Assembly: GCA_029258725.1 (NCBI GenBank)
Contig: JAPDKE010000018.1
Coordinates: 1 to 64,000, forward strand
From: a bacterium
GTDB taxonomy: Bacteria; Hydrothermota; UBA3072; JAPDKE01
DNA: 64,000 bases
Direction of reading: 5' to 3'
The notes beneath the pieces were generated by a model, which was not told the DNA's origin, did no database searches, and saw nothing but the letters and a program-made list of their open reading frames with translations. The position numbers and the translations under genes are program-made. The stretch's first letter is position 1, and every line of letters starts with the position of its first letter. This document shows, piece by piece, positions 51,913 to 62,046 of this stretch.

Positions 51913-52511
51913 TCCACCATCTCCTTAATTTTATCAAGCACATACTGGCTTAGTTTTCTTCCATTCTCGGTGGATGGTTCTCCCTCAGGATAAACCGGGT
52001 CTGCAAATTTTATGTAAAACGGAGTCCTCTTGAAAAAGTGGTTCCACATGGGCTCATGTGTTCCCCAGATAAGAACGGGAACTATGGGAACTTTGAGTTT
52101 CAGTGCAAGCCATCCAACCCCGGGCTGTGCCGGGAGGAACTCACCCGTCTTTGAGCGGGTTCCCTCAGGAAACATCATAAGTGCCTTCCCCTCTTTGAGG
52201 ATATTTATCGCCTTTCTTATTGCAGCCATGTCCACCCTCTCCGTATCAGCAGGAAATGCGTTAAAGGACATGAGAAACCAGGAAAAGAGTTTGTTGGTAA
52301 ACAGTCCCTTCTTTGCAAAGTAGTAAACCTCACGCTGGGGGATTGCTGCCCCAACAAGAGGGGGGTCATAGTTTGAGCGATGGTTGGGAGCAATTATAAC
52401 AGGTCCCTCCTTCGGGACCTTCTCCCAGCCCTTAATCCTCAAACCGAAAAGTATCCTGAATATCCACCTTATCAGAACCTGACCCAGGGCATAGTGCCAT
52501 TTCTTACGCAC
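51909..52511 (-). CDS. plsC: 1-acyl-sn-glycerol-3-phosphate acyltransferase
   Basis: 200 aa, GTG start overlapping cmk by 8 nt. Acyltransferase motifs N-H-R-S-N-Y-D (HxxxxD) and F-P-E-G-T-R-S, with a membrane-associated N-terminus. It makes phosphatidic acid, precursor of CDP-diacylglycerol used by the inositol-lipid enzyme at 29.3 kb. Confidence 0.93.
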   Translation of the reverse strand: MRKKWHYALGQVLIRWIFRILFGLRIKGWEKVPKEGPVIIAPNHRSNYDPPLVGAAIPQREVYYFAKKGLFTNKLFSWFLMSFNAFPADTERVDMAAIRKAINILKEGKALMMFPEGTRSKTGEFLPAQPGVGWLALKLKVPIVPVLIWGTHEPMWNHFFKRTPFYIKFADPVYPEGEPSTENGRKLSQYVLDKIKEMVE

Positions 52512-53181
52512 CGCCTCTCTCCTTTATCATTTCTATAACCTTATTCACCTGCTCCTCTATGGTGAGATTGGTGGTATCCAGCAAAACCGCATCCTCTGCC
52601 CTCTTCAGAGGACTGTGTTTTCTCTTTGAATCAGCCTCATCCCTTTTTCTCAATTCCTCCATCACCTCCTCAAGAGATACATTTATCCCCTTTTCTTTCA
52701 GTTCAAGCTGTCTCCTTCTTGCCCTCTCCTCAAGAGATGCCGTCATGAATATCTTCAGGTCTGCATCAGGGAAGACAACAGTTCCTATATCCCTTCCCTC
52801 ACAAATAACCTTTCCCCTTTTGCCCATTTCTCTCTGTCTTTTTACAAGTTCCTCCCTCACCCCTGGATAGGAAGAAACAAGGGAGGCGAGCCTGCTTATC
52901 TCCGGAGTTCTTATTTTTTCAGTAACATCCTCACCATCCACAAAAACCCTCTGCCCCTCCGCACTTCCCCTGAATTCTATCTTAACTTCCCCGGCTATTT
53001 TCTCCACCATTGAGATATCCCCGGGGTCAATCCCGGACTTTTTCACCCGGTATGCAACCCCCCGGTACATGGCACCTGTATCTATATAGACCCACTTTAA
53101 CCTTTTCGCAACCTCCTTTGCTGTGGTTGTTTTTCCGGAGGCTGCGGGTCCATCTATTGCCACTATAAATCTCTCACTCAC
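52504..53181 (-). CDS. cmk: cytidylate kinase
   Basis: 225 aa, GTG start. P-loop D-G-P-A-A-S-G-K-T-T-T; D-T-G-A-M-Y-R; G-R-D-I-G-T-V-V-F-P-D-A. It phosphorylates CMP/dCMP. First gene of the cmk-plsC-ispH-rpsA run, which continues closely spaced through the C25 protease to pyrG and ecfT. Confidence 0.97.
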   Translation of the reverse strand: MSERFIVAIDGPAASGKTTTAKEVAKRLKWVYIDTGAMYRGVAYRVKKSGIDPGDISMVEKIAGEVKIEFRGSAEGQRVFVDGEDVTEKIRTPEISRLASLVSSYPGVREELVKRQREMGKRGKVICEGRDIGTVVFPDADLKIFMTASLEERARRRQLELKEKGINVSLEEVMEELRKRDEADSKRKHSPLKRAEDAVLLDTTNLTIEEQVNKVIEMIKERGGA

Positions 53182-53187
53182 CCCTCT

Positions 53188-53215
53188 ATTATGCAGGCCA
53201 AAATGAAAAAATCAA
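53188..53215 (-). promoter_or_regulatory. sigma-70 promoter of the cmk operon, leaderless geometry
   Basis: On the minus strand: -35 TTGATT (53215-53210), 16-nt spacer, -10 CATAAT (53193-53188), six bases (AGAGGG), then GTG at 53181. Confidence 0.6.
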
Positions 53216-53222
53216 GATTCTA

Positions 53223-53250
53223 TTGACAAATTTTATAAAGGATGTAAAAT
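53223..53250 (+). promoter_or_regulatory. sigma-70 promoter of the 53-64 kb operon
   Basis: -35 TTGACA (53223-53228), 16-nt spacer, -10 TAAAAT (53245-53250), then a leader with CAGGAGGTGAAG before the ATG at 53274. Divergent from the cmk promoter. Confidence 0.65.
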
Positions 53251-53273
53251 TCTCAAAAACCAGGAGGTGAAGT

Positions 53274-55910
53274 ATGTTTTTTCTTATTGCACTGCACATG
53301 AATTTTCCAGTTGAGTTGCCGAGGGCTTTTATACGGCAACCCAAAGCTACGGTAGACCAGCCAACCTATCTTGTGGTTTACATGTACCCGTTCTCTCAGC
53401 GAATGGCAAAGGGTGGATATGCAATAATTGTGGTGAATGCACTGAAGCCCGGTGGAGAGATTGATACGCTTTACTCTGGAGGAGCACGGATTCATGTGAT
53501 TGAACAGAATCCCGATAATTCAATCTCGCCTCTTCCTGAAGTTGTTTCCATATCCAGTGGGGCTGGATTTGGAATGATAGCGGCAGGAGAAATTGAACTT
53601 GCAGGGGTATATGCCACCGATACCGCAGGGGTGATGAAACCCAGCTTTGTGTACCCCTTCTTTGTGGATACCTCCTCCACATCCTGGAGTCCCTCCAGGC
53701 TGAAAATTGAGGGACCCACCCGCATTAATGCCTCAGAGGAAATTCCGGGTGTTTTTGATGTTCTCCTCCTCGGGAGTGATGGACACATATATTCCAACTA
53801 TCCCTTCCCCCCAGAACTTGATACAACATCTGTCATGGTTACGGTGCTTGATGATGACAGTTCTGCATGGGTTTCCTCCATCATGGGAACCGGAACCAGT
53901 ATAGTGGTCCCCATCATAGGGGGAATGGGAAATGTGCTTGTTTACGATACAGAATCGGAATCCATCCGAATAGTTGCATACGATGTGGGAACGGGATATA
54001 ACCTTGCTCCCGATACATTTACAATTGAGGTTGTACCAATGGATGAGCCAGCAACCTTTGTTCTCTATCCATTCACTGGTTACTACGGGAATGTGGGATA
54101 TCCAAAGTATGCACTTGGAATGGTAATGGGAGAAAATGGACCCAATATAAATGCAACAACTCAGGAAGTCAAGTTTACCGGATATGACTTTATGGGAACG
54201 TCATCTTTCAGTGTCAGTCCATCAGACTGGACCTCGTTTATTGGTGGTGCTGTCTCAATGGTGTCCAGCGATACTGAACCGGATTCCTGCACATTTATAG
54301 AAATCTCGTTAAGAGGAACACCCGAGATATTCCCGGTACTGAGTGCGAAATACTACACCCAGGCATTTCGCGATACTGGAGAGGCTACATTCCTCAAGGT
54401 TCTTATACCATCCACAGGGGTTGTGGGAGATACAATACCTGTGGAGTTCTTTGCAGTTGATGCATGGGAGAATGTGGATACAACCTACGAGGGGTTTGCC
54501 TACCTCTTTCCAAACAACGACTCCAATAATACGGTCTCTATAATTGACTCCCTGGGAGATACCATTTCCTTTGTCCACCTTGTGAATGGAGAGGCAACAG
54601 TTTATCTTGTGGATACCGAACCCGAGACACTTGAGATGCTGTTCGGTGATGCTGAACATGCGCTTTTCTTTGCCTACCTCGGGCTCCGGAGTTTTGAGGG
54701 AATAAAGGAGATAGCATTCGTCAATCCAGGTGACACTGCTGTTGCATGGGATGTTGATGCAGGGTCTCCTCTCATAACAGGAATAAAGTACATGGGAACC
54801 GTAAAGGCTGTGGACGATTCCGGGATGGTTGATGTTTCCTTCAATGATACTGCAATAATTCATGTTACCGGGAACTGCATTCTCTCGGATACCCTTGTAC
54901 CCGTTGTTGATGGAATAGGAACCTTTACCTTCATGGACACAACAGAGGAGAATGTGTGGCTTAAAGTTGGAGGTGCAGGGCTCAATCCGGATTCCATTGA
55001 ACTCAATTTCCGCTCAGAGGACGCTGGTGTGTTCACGGCAGTCGTTACGGATATGAATGAATGCCTGGTGAACGACACGGTTCACTTCCTTATCTACACC
55101 CTTACCTCAAATCTTGCGCTTGATACCACCTTCACTGGATATGACTCCCTTGTGATTGAGGAGGGGAATCCAAATGGAAGTGTTTATGGAATAAACACTG
55201 ACCTTTCCAGTATACCAATAGTTCAGGGCCTGGGAGAGGGGTACCTCTCAAGTTCGGAGATAGAGGCGGTTGAAATCAGCGCGGTGGACGAGAATGGTAT
55301 GCTCTCCCCCCTGACCATGTCCCACATTGACTTCAAGGGAGAGCTGGTATGGGAGATATTAGGAAATCATCTTATAAACATCCCGGACACCATTGTGTTT
55401 TATGTTAGGGATGCATACGGAAATCTCCTGGATCACACCGGAGACTCGGTCTATCTCTCCATAACCGAAAAAGGAGGAAGTGAGCCTAACTCCTGGACGC
55501 TTGACCCATCTCCTGTTCCCCTTGTGAATGGGGTGGGTAAAACAGAGCTTGTTGACACAGAGCCTGAAACACTTACCGTCTCCTATTATGCTGACGAGAG
55601 CAGGTTCAAATACTCACCATGGCCTGAAGAGCTTGTCTACATGGGAAAGGGAAATGCACTCACCTGGTCTCTTTCTGTTCCTGCTATCATAACGGATAAG
55701 GGAGTGATAACCTTCTCAATCCCTGTTAAAAGAAGAGTTAAAATAAAGGTTATAGATGCTGCAGGAAGGGTTGCCCAGACACCGGTTGACAGAGTTCTTC
55801 CGCCGGGTGTGTATCAGGTGAAGATGAAATCCGCTCCTCCAGGAGTTTATTTCATAAGGATGGAGGCGGGTAAATTCACAAAGACGGAGAAGGTGGTATG
55901 GATAAGGTAA
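53274..55910 (+). CDS. large secreted Ig-like protein with sorting domain, unknown function
   Basis: 878 aa. Only a very short hydrophobic N-terminus (M-F-F-L-I-A-L-H-M) serves as possible signal. The body consists of about four to five beta-rich domains. A recurring end motif D-T-E-P-E-T-L or close variants (S-S-D-T-E-P-D-S near 345, V-D-T-E-P-E-T-L near 450, M-D-T-T-E-E-N-V near 560, V-D-T-E-P-E-T-L near 765) suggests repeated Ig-like modules of 100-200 residues. The tail has I-D-A-A-G-R and P-P-G-V-Y-F-I. No enzyme motif. Likely a surface or matrix protein. Confidence 0.8.
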   Translation: MFFLIALHMNFPVELPRAFIRQPKATVDQPTYLVVYMYPFSQRMAKGGYAIIVVNALKPGGEIDTLYSGGARIHVIEQNPDNSISPLPEVVSISSGAGFGMIAAGEIELAGVYATDTAGVMKPSFVYPFFVDTSSTSWSPSRLKIEGPTRINASEEIPGVFDVLLLGSDGHIYSNYPFPPELDTTSVMVTVLDDDSSAWVSSIMGTGTSIVVPIIGGMGNVLVYDTESESIRIVAYDVGTGYNLAPDTFTIEVVPMDEPATFVLYPFTGYYGNVGYPKYALGMVMGENGPNINATTQEVKFTGYDFMGTSSFSVSPSDWTSFIGGAVSMVSSDTEPDSCTFIEISLRGTPEIFPVLSAKYYTQAFRDTGEATFLKVLIPSTGVVGDTIPVEFFAVDAWENVDTTYEGFAYLFPNNDSNNTVSIIDSLGDTISFVHLVNGEATVYLVDTEPETLEMLFGDAEHALFFAYLGLRSFEGIKEIAFVNPGDTAVAWDVDAGSPLITGIKYMGTVKAVDDSGMVDVSFNDTAIIHVTGNCILSDTLVPVVDGIGTFTFMDTTEENVWLKVGGAGLNPDSIELNFRSEDAGVFTAVVTDMNECLVNDTVHFLIYTLTSNLALDTTFTGYDSLVIEEGNPNGSVYGINTDLSSIPIVQGLGEGYLSSSEIEAVEISAVDENGMLSPLTMSHIDFKGELVWEILGNHLINIPDTIVFYVRDAYGNLLDHTGDSVYLSITEKGGSEPNSWTLDPSPVPLVNGVGKTELVDTEPETLTVSYYADESRFKYSPWPEELVYMGKGNALTWSLSVPAIITDKGVITFSIPVKRRVKIKVIDAAGRVAQTPVDRVLPPGVYQVKMKSAPPGVYFIRMEAGKFTKTEKVVWIR

Positions 55911-56128
55911 AGGAAAAGGTTGAGCGTGCACTTTCAAGGATAAGGGGATACCTCCGCAGGGACGGAGGGGATATAAAACTTGTTGAGGTCACCCCTGAGG
56001 GTGTGGTGAAGGTGAGGCTCATGGGAGTTTGTGCAGGATGTCCCTACGCAATGCAGACCCTTCATGCGGTGGTTGAGAGGGAGATAAAAAAAGAGGCACC
56101 GGAGGTAAAGAGGGTAATAGCGGTATAG
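55898..56128 (+). CDS. NifU-like (Nfu) iron-sulfur carrier domain protein
   Basis: 76 aa, ATG overlapping the previous gene by 13 nt. A single Nfu domain: [13 protein letters not shown] and the cluster motif G-V-C-A-G-C-P-Y-A. It carries or delivers 4Fe-4S clusters; clients in this window could include ispG, ispH and the ferredoxin-like protein. Followed after 11 nt by recA. Confidence 0.93.
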   Translation: MDKVKEKVERALSRIRGYLRRDGGDIKLVEVTPEGVVKVRLMGVCAGCPYAMQTLHAVVEREIKKEAPEVKRVIAV

Positions 56129-56139
56129 GGAGGAAAAAG

Positions 56140-57141
56140 ATGGATGAGAAGAAGAAAAAGGCACTTGAGGAGGCTTTGAGGCAGATAGAGAAGCAGTTCG
56201 GGAAGGGTGCAATAATGAAACTCGGTGGAGAGGAGGTTGTGAGGGTTGACGTGATACCCACGGGCTCCATCTCCCTTGACCATGCACTTGGAATAGGAGG
56301 GATTCCCCGTGGAAGGATAACGGAAATATTCGGTCAGGAGGCATCAGGAAAGACAACGCTTGCATTGCACATAATCGCAGAGGCACAGAAAAGAGGAGGC
56401 GTTGCAGCGTTCATAGATGCGGAGCATGCTCTTGACCCAACCTATGCCCAGGCCTTGGGTGTCCAGGTGGATGAGTTACTTATCTCCCAGCCGGATACCG
56501 GAGAACAGGCACTCGAGATAGCAGAGACCCTGGTGAGGAGTAATGCTGTTGATGTTATAGTTGTTGACTCAGTTGCAGCACTTGTCCCCAGGGCGGAGGT
56601 GAATGGAGAAATGGGTGATGCACACGTTGGATTGCAGGCACGCCTCATGTCCCAGGCATTGAGAAAGCTCACAGGGGTGATAAATAAATCCTCAACCTCT
56701 GCCATATTCATAAATCAGGTGAGATTCAAGATAGGACCCACCTTCCCTGGAGCCTCTCCCACGACCACACCAGGTGGACTTGCACTCAAATTCCACACAT
56801 CCGTTAGACTTGAGGTGGTGAGAATGCATCAGATAAAAAGAGGAGATGAGGTTATAGGGGCTAGGACCAAGGTGAAGGTTGTCAAGAACAAACTTGCTCC
56901 ACCCTTCAAGAAGGCAGAGTTTGATATACTTTACGGTGAGGGAATATCCCGGGAGGGAGAGTTACTTGATCTTGGAAGTGAACTCGGGGTGGTGAAGAAG
57001 TCAGGAACATGGTATTCATATGGGGATAAAAGACTGGGCCAGGGAAGGGAGCAGGCAAGACTATATCTCAGGGAAAATCCAGAGATTGCACAGGCAATAG
57101 AAAAGGAGATAAGGGAGAAACTGGGTCTTCCCTTTCCATGA
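56140..57141 (+). CDS. recA: recombinase RecA
   Basis: 333 aa, slightly short of the usual 345-350 because the C-terminal acidic tail is reduced. Walker [10 protein letters not shown]; Walker [14 protein letters not shown]2 region [10 protein letters not shown]. Complete core. There is no LexA-like box that I can see; it lies inside an operon rather than alone. Confidence 0.97.
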   Translation: MDEKKKKALEEALRQIEKQFGKGAIMKLGGEEVVRVDVIPTGSISLDHALGIGGIPRGRITEIFGQEASGKTTLALHIIAEAQKRGGVAAFIDAEHALDPTYAQALGVQVDELLISQPDTGEQALEIAETLVRSNAVDVIVVDSVAALVPRAEVNGEMGDAHVGLQARLMSQALRKLTGVINKSSTSAIFINQVRFKIGPTFPGASPTTTPGGLALKFHTSVRLEVVRMHQIKRGDEVIGARTKVKVVKNKLAPPFKKAEFDILYGEGISREGELLDLGSELGVVKKSGTWYSYGDKRLGQGREQARLYLRENPEIAQAIEKEIREKLGLPFP

Positions 57142-59114
57142 TCTTTCTTCTTGCAGTAACCCTTATTCTCAGGGATGGCAAAAGGATAAACTCCCCCTCC
57201 ATCCACCTGGAGGGGGAGAAAATTTTTCTTGAAGATACGGTTCTTTCAAGAAGGGATGTGGATGAGATTGTTTTTAAAACCGGTGGAATAAGCATGGGAA
57301 AGGGAGAGAGGGACGTATCTTCTTTGCTCCGGCTCGCAGAAAAGGCGGACTCTCTATTTCCTGATGCTCCCGGGGTTGTGCTCATAGATGAGGGGAGATG
57401 GGAGTACTTCCCGGATGGCTCCCGAAAATACACCTACCACTTTGCAGGTCTTGTAAAAAAAGAGGAAAAAAGAGGCTGGAGGAGAAGGTTTTTCTGGTAC
57501 GAAAAAGAGAGGGAGGCCCTGAGAGTGGAATATGCAAGGGTGATAAAGCCTGATGGGAGTGTGAGATATGCAGGGGAGATAAAGATAGCATCTCCCACAA
57601 CAGGAGATGTTTTCTTTGACAGGGGAGAGATAGCATCTTTTGAATTGCCCGATGTTGATCCTGGGGATATAGTGGAATATCTCTATGTTGATTCAACCTT
57701 CAAGCCCTGGTTCCCATCCCTTTTTGAAGGAGACTGGTTCTTTGGGGGGAGGGAGCCGGTTCTTTATTCTTCTTTAACCATAAAGATTCCACCGGGTGAA
57801 ACCTTAATATATGTTGCAAGGAATGGAAAACCAGAGGTAAAAAGAAAGAGAAACGAATGGACATTCACCATGGAATGCATTCCTCCTGTGATTGAAGAAC
57901 CTTCCATGCCCCCGCTTTCAGACATCGTTCCCTCCATAACCTTTTCAAACCTCACCTCCTGGGACCCTCTTTTTGACTGGTATGGAGAATTTCAGAAAAG
58001 AAGGCTCAGGATAACCCCCAGGATAAAAAGAGTTGCGGATTCCCTCACCTCGGGGGTTGATGAACCCGAAAAGAAAGTAGAGATACTGTACCACTGGGTT
58101 CAGAGAAACATAAGATACATATCCATAAAGGGGGGAGCATCCTCAGGAGTATCCGGGCATCCAGCAGAGGAGACCCTGCTCAAAGGCTATGGAGATTGCA
58201 CTGACAAGGCAATCCTTTTTGCTGCGCTTTTAAGGGCATGCGGGATAGAGGCATATCCGGTTTACATAAACACAAACGATGCCGGGTCCCTTGTGAGGGA
58301 AGTCCCGTCTTTTTACGGGAACCATGCAATAGACAAGGTAAAATTTGATGGAAAGGAAATTTTTCTTGATGCAACCGGTTATTATTCAAGGTATCCATCC
58401 TTCTGGTCTGCTGACCATGGGGTATGGGCTGTAAATGCTCTTGAGAGAAAGATAGAGTACATTCCCATTCCTCCTCCTGAAAAAAATGCAAGAATTTACA
58501 CCTATTCAATGGTGCTTCATGAGGATGGAACCCTTGATGTGGAATTCCAGTCGGAATACACGGGGGATTATGAGTCATGGATAAGGGGCTTCTGGGATAC
58601 AAGAAGGGAGGAGGAAAAAGAAAGGGTATTCCAGGGGATGGTGAAGGAGGTTTCCCCAAAGGCAGAACTTGTATCCTGGGAGATTGAAAATCTCAAGGAC
58701 CTCTCAAAGCCCCTGAGGCTGAAAATAAGGTACCGGATAAAAGATTTTCCAGAGAAGGCAGAAAATTACTGGATTTTCAGGTTACCGGAACTTCAGGAAA
58801 GGATGGAAAAAAGAGAACTTTCCCTCACCGAAAGAAAGTATCCGCTTTTTTATGAGACTTCAGAGATGATAGTGCAGCGTGTGAAACTTATTCTTCCCCC
58901 AGGGAAGGTATCACCCCCATCATCCATAGAACTCAAGGGAAGATATGCATTGTTTTCAGGAGAGTACAGGGTTAAAGAGGATACCCTTTATCTTGAAGCG
59001 ATATGGAAGAGATGGGAAAGAGAGATTCCTCCGGAGGAGTATTCTGAATACAGAAGACAGGTTATGGAGGCAAAAAGATGGCTTGGAAAACCCGTTATAC
59101 TGGAATTGCAGTAG
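57138..59114 (+). CDS. DUF3857-transglutaminase-like protein, catalytically complete
   Basis: 658 aa. Weak N-terminal signal, DUF3857 beta domain (about 60-290), transglutaminase core (about 310-430), beta C-terminus. Triad residues: Cys in G-Y-G-D-C-T-D-K-A, His in G-N-H-A-I-D-K-V, Asp in F-L-D-A-T-G. The family is periplasmic or surface-exposed, acting as peptidase or transglutaminase in diderm bacteria; the substrate is unknown. ATG overlaps the recA stop. Confidence 0.88.
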   Translation: MIFLLAVTLILRDGKRINSPSIHLEGEKIFLEDTVLSRRDVDEIVFKTGGISMGKGERDVSSLLRLAEKADSLFPDAPGVVLIDEGRWEYFPDGSRKYTYHFAGLVKKEEKRGWRRRFFWYEKEREALRVEYARVIKPDGSVRYAGEIKIASPTTGDVFFDRGEIASFELPDVDPGDIVEYLYVDSTFKPWFPSLFEGDWFFGGREPVLYSSLTIKIPPGETLIYVARNGKPEVKRKRNEWTFTMECIPPVIEEPSMPPLSDIVPSITFSNLTSWDPLFDWYGEFQKRRLRITPRIKRVADSLTSGVDEPEKKVEILYHWVQRNIRYISIKGGASSGVSGHPAEETLLKGYGDCTDKAILFAALLRACGIEAYPVYINTNDAGSLVREVPSFYGNHAIDKVKFDGKEIFLDATGYYSRYPSFWSADHGVWAVNALERKIEYIPIPPPEKNARIYTYSMVLHEDGTLDVEFQSEYTGDYESWIRGFWDTRREEEKERVFQGMVKEVSPKAELVSWEIENLKDLSKPLRLKIRYRIKDFPEKAENYWIFRLPELQERMEKRELSLTERKYPLFYETSEMIVQRVKLILPPGKVSPPSSIELKGRYALFSGEYRVKEDTLYLEAIWKRWEREIPPEEYSEYRRQVMEAKRWLGKPVILELQ

Positions 59115-61000
59115 TTTTTGTTCTTCTATCCTGCCAGCATGCGGTTTTCAGAGGCGATGTGGTTTACCTGCTGAACGAGGAGGAGTTGAGAGGGGAGGTT
59201 GTGAAGATAGATGGAAGGGTGGTGATAAGGGGGGATGAAGAAAAAAGCATTGCAAGGGATAGTGTGATTGCAATAAAACTGGGGAAGAAAAGAGAGGGAT
59301 GGGAGTGGAAGGAGGTGAAGGACATAAAGGACCCGGTTCTTAAAAGGGCACTCCTTTCAGATTATAAACCCCCAGGGGCAGGATGGGTGAATCTCTGGGT
59401 GGAGAAGAAGCTCATTCTCAAAGAGGATTCCTCCTATGTCTATGAGGAAAGGAGGATAAGGAAAATACTGGATGAGAAGGGGACAGGGGCTGGAAATATA
59501 AAAATTTCCTACCTTGGCAGGTGTGAGAGAGCAGAAATTCTCTGGGGAAGGAGTGTGTCTGGAGGGAAAGTTTATCATCTTGAAGAGATTGCCATAGAGA
59601 GAGGAAATCCCTACGGAAACTATCCTGGTTATGAAAACGAAAGAATTCTCAAGTTTGCCCTTCCGGAATGCAGACCAGGGAGTGTTGTGGACTATGCAGT
59701 AAGAATTGAGGGAAGATGGGATAAGAAAATTCCACTTTTTTATGCATTTACCACCGGGGACAGAGACCCCACCCTGCATGAGAGGATAGTGCTTGAAACG
59801 GATGGAGTGGAGGTTGAACTTTCAGGACCGTGGAGAAGTGAGGGTGAAAGATGGGTATGGGAGGAGGATTCATTGCCAGGGATAGTAAAGGAACCGCGTC
59901 TTCCCCCCAGACCTTATCTCTTTCCTTTTCTTTCTGTCTCGGTTCCCTCTCCCATTGAACTTGAGCCTGAAAGCATTGATTATCCGGGTAATGAACCGGA
60001 TGAGATTTTCATATCCCTGATGAAAAGCCTTGAGATACTTCCCTTTCCCTCCAGCAGAACCAGCATATTTCCTCTTCCACCCCATGAGGTTCTTGAAAAA
60101 GGAAGGGGAACACGGATGGATGTTGCATTTCTTCTATATTCAATCCTGAAAACAAAAGGATATGACTGTGACATGGTCCTGGTGAGAAGCCGGGAGGAAG
60201 GTGAATCACCGGGTAAGAATATAAGAGAGTTTGATGGAGCGCTTGTGAGATGCAGGGAGAGGTGGTATGACCCGGGAGATTTTCTCAATCCTCCTGGCTG
60301 GATATCCCCGGATTATCAGGGAACCTGGGGATATTCCCTTGGGGAGGGGAGGCTCGTGGAGATTCCCCGGGTGGAGGAGGTGATAGAAATAGAAAGGGAT
60401 GTGCGGGTTGAGGGGAGGGATGCGGTGATAGAGGAAAGGATTATTCTCTCTGGAGAGGAGGGAAAGGAGTGGAGAAGGATGGCAAGGAGAAAAAAAGAGG
60501 AGGTGAAGAGGTTTGTTGAGAGATATGTGAACTCCGTGGAGCCTGGAAGTGAACTTGTTTCGTGGAAGATCGAAAATGTTGATGAAATAACAAAGCCTCT
60601 TGAGGTAAAACTCATATACAGAATTCCAGGATTCTTCACTCCATCGGGGCGCTTTCTTGTGTTCCATGTGCCAGGGGTTCACCCCTCCGCGCGGGATGTT
60701 GGGGCGATGGGAAGAGTAAACCCTCTTTATCTCAAAAAGACAAAAAGGGAAGCAGTGAGAGTAACACTCACCATACCACATGGATACAGGATTTCCCATC
60801 TTCCAGTTTCCCTTTCAGCAACATCCCCTCCTTTTGAGTTTGATTTGAAGGTAATCAGGGAAAAAGACAGAATAAGGATGGAGTGGGAAAGAGTGGAGAA
60901 AGGTGGGGTGTATTCCCGGGATGTTTATCCTTCCTACCGAAAGGCGAGGCTCAGAGAGGCAGAACTTGGAGAAAAATGGATAATCCTGGAAAGGAGGTAA
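59078..61000 (+). CDS. DUF3857-transglutaminase-like lipoprotein, inactive paralogue
   Basis: 640 aa, ATG with GGAGG before it. Lipobox V-L-L-S-C-Q at about residue 19. It shares the plan of the preceding gene. The helix that should carry the Cys reads E-K-G-R-G-T-R-M-D-V-A-F-L-L-Y-S, with no Cys, and the His strand reads F-D-G-A-L-V-R-C. The catalytic triad is therefore lost while the flanking beta domains persist (I-D-Y-P-G region; P-G-S-E-L-V-S-W-K-I-E-N parallels the active copy). Probably a binding or regulatory partner. Confidence 0.85.
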   Translation: MAWKTRYTGIAVVFVLLSCQHAVFRGDVVYLLNEEELRGEVVKIDGRVVIRGDEEKSIARDSVIAIKLGKKREGWEWKEVKDIKDPVLKRALLSDYKPPGAGWVNLWVEKKLILKEDSSYVYEERRIRKILDEKGTGAGNIKISYLGRCERAEILWGRSVSGGKVYHLEEIAIERGNPYGNYPGYENERILKFALPECRPGSVVDYAVRIEGRWDKKIPLFYAFTTGDRDPTLHERIVLETDGVEVELSGPWRSEGERWVWEEDSLPGIVKEPRLPPRPYLFPFLSVSVPSPIELEPESIDYPGNEPDEIFISLMKSLEILPFPSSRTSIFPLPPHEVLEKGRGTRMDVAFLLYSILKTKGYDCDMVLVRSREEGESPGKNIREFDGALVRCRERWYDPGDFLNPPGWISPDYQGTWGYSLGEGRLVEIPRVEEVIEIERDVRVEGRDAVIEERIILSGEEGKEWRRMARRKKEEVKRFVERYVNSVEPGSELVSWKIENVDEITKPLEVKLIYRIPGFFTPSGRFLVFHVPGVHPSARDVGAMGRVNPLYLKKTKREAVRVTLTIPHGYRISHLPVSLSATSPPFEFDLKVIREKDRIRMEWERVEKGGVYSRDVYPSYRKARLREAELGEKWIILERR

Positions 61001-61002
61001 AA

Positions 61003-62046
61003 ATGAAGATGCTCGTTACCGGAGGTGCTGGATTTGTTGGGTCACATGTTGCAGAGTATTTCTTAAAAAAGGGATGGGAGGTGGTGATTTATGATAATCT
61101 TTCAAGGGGAGAGCTGTTAAAAAAAGAAATAAGACATCTTGACTATAACTGGAGGTACCTTAAAGAGAACTTTGATAGGGTCACCTTTTTTAAGGAAGAC
61201 ATAAGAGACATGAAGCGCCTCATGGAGGCGATGGAGGGGGTTCAGGTTATAGTCCATGCAGCAGCCCAGACTGCCGTTACAGTCTCTGTTGAGGACCCCC
61301 ATCCTGACTTCACCGTGAATGCCCTGGGAACATTCAACGTGCTTGAGGCAGCAAGAAAACTCGGATTGAAACCCACGGTTATTTACTGCTCCACGAACAA
61401 GGTATACGGGGACAATGTGAATAAGATAAAGGTGATAGAGGGTGATAAGAGATACTCCTTTCCTGAGGAATATAAACTGGGAATTCCCGAGGATTTTCCG
61501 GTTGATCTCTGTGAACACACTCCCTACGGATGCTCAAAACTCACGGGGGACCTTTACATGCAGGACTATGCACATCTTTATGGATTTAAGGTTGGTGTTT
61601 TCAGGATGAGCTGCATATATGGAACAAGACAGTTTGGGGTTGAGGACCAGGGGTGGGTTGCCCACTTTGTTATATCCACCCTGCTTGATAGACCCATAAC
61701 CATCTATGGGGATGGAAAGCAGGTGAGGGATGTTCTTTATGTTGAGGACCTGGTTCGTGCGTTTGAAAAATTCATTGAGAGCGATGTTTCGCATGGGGTT
61801 TACAACACCGGAGGAGGTCCTGATAATACCCTTTCACTTCTGGAACTGCTTGACATGCTTGAAAAACTTACCGGTAAGAGGACGGAAGTAAGATTTTCGG
61901 ACTGGAGACCATCGGACCAGCGCGTTTATATATCAAGGATAGAAAAGATAAAAGAGGAACTTGGATGGGAACCCTGCATATCCCCGGAGGAGGGGGTTAA
62001 GAGGCTTGTGGAATGGGTTGAGGAGAATAAGAACCTGTTTGAGTGA
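61003..62046 (+). CDS. NAD-dependent nucleotide-sugar epimerase (CDP-paratose 2-epimerase-like)
   Basis: 347 aa from the ATG behind AAGGAGG; an upstream in-frame start lies within the previous gene. Extended SDR: G-G-A-G-F-V-G-S-H, H-A-A-A-Q-T-A-V, catalytic Y-G-C-S-K (YxxxK), S-T-N-K-V-Y-G-D. The N-K-V-Y-G-D text is characteristic of CDP-tyvelose/paratose epimerases, but related UDP-sugar epimerases cannot be ruled out. Role in surface glycans or nucleotide sugars. Confidence 0.85.
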   Translation: MKMLVTGGAGFVGSHVAEYFLKKGWEVVIYDNLSRGELLKKEIRHLDYNWRYLKENFDRVTFFKEDIRDMKRLMEAMEGVQVIVHAAAQTAVTVSVEDPHPDFTVNALGTFNVLEAARKLGLKPTVIYCSTNKVYGDNVNKIKVIEGDKRYSFPEEYKLGIPEDFPVDLCEHTPYGCSKLTGDLYMQDYAHLYGFKVGVFRMSCIYGTRQFGVEDQGWVAHFVISTLLDRPITIYGDGKQVRDVLYVEDLVRAFEKFIESDVSHGVYNTGGGPDNTLSLLELLDMLEKLTGKRTEVRFSDWRPSDQRVYISRIEKIKEELGWEPCISPEEGVKRLVEWVEENKNLFE

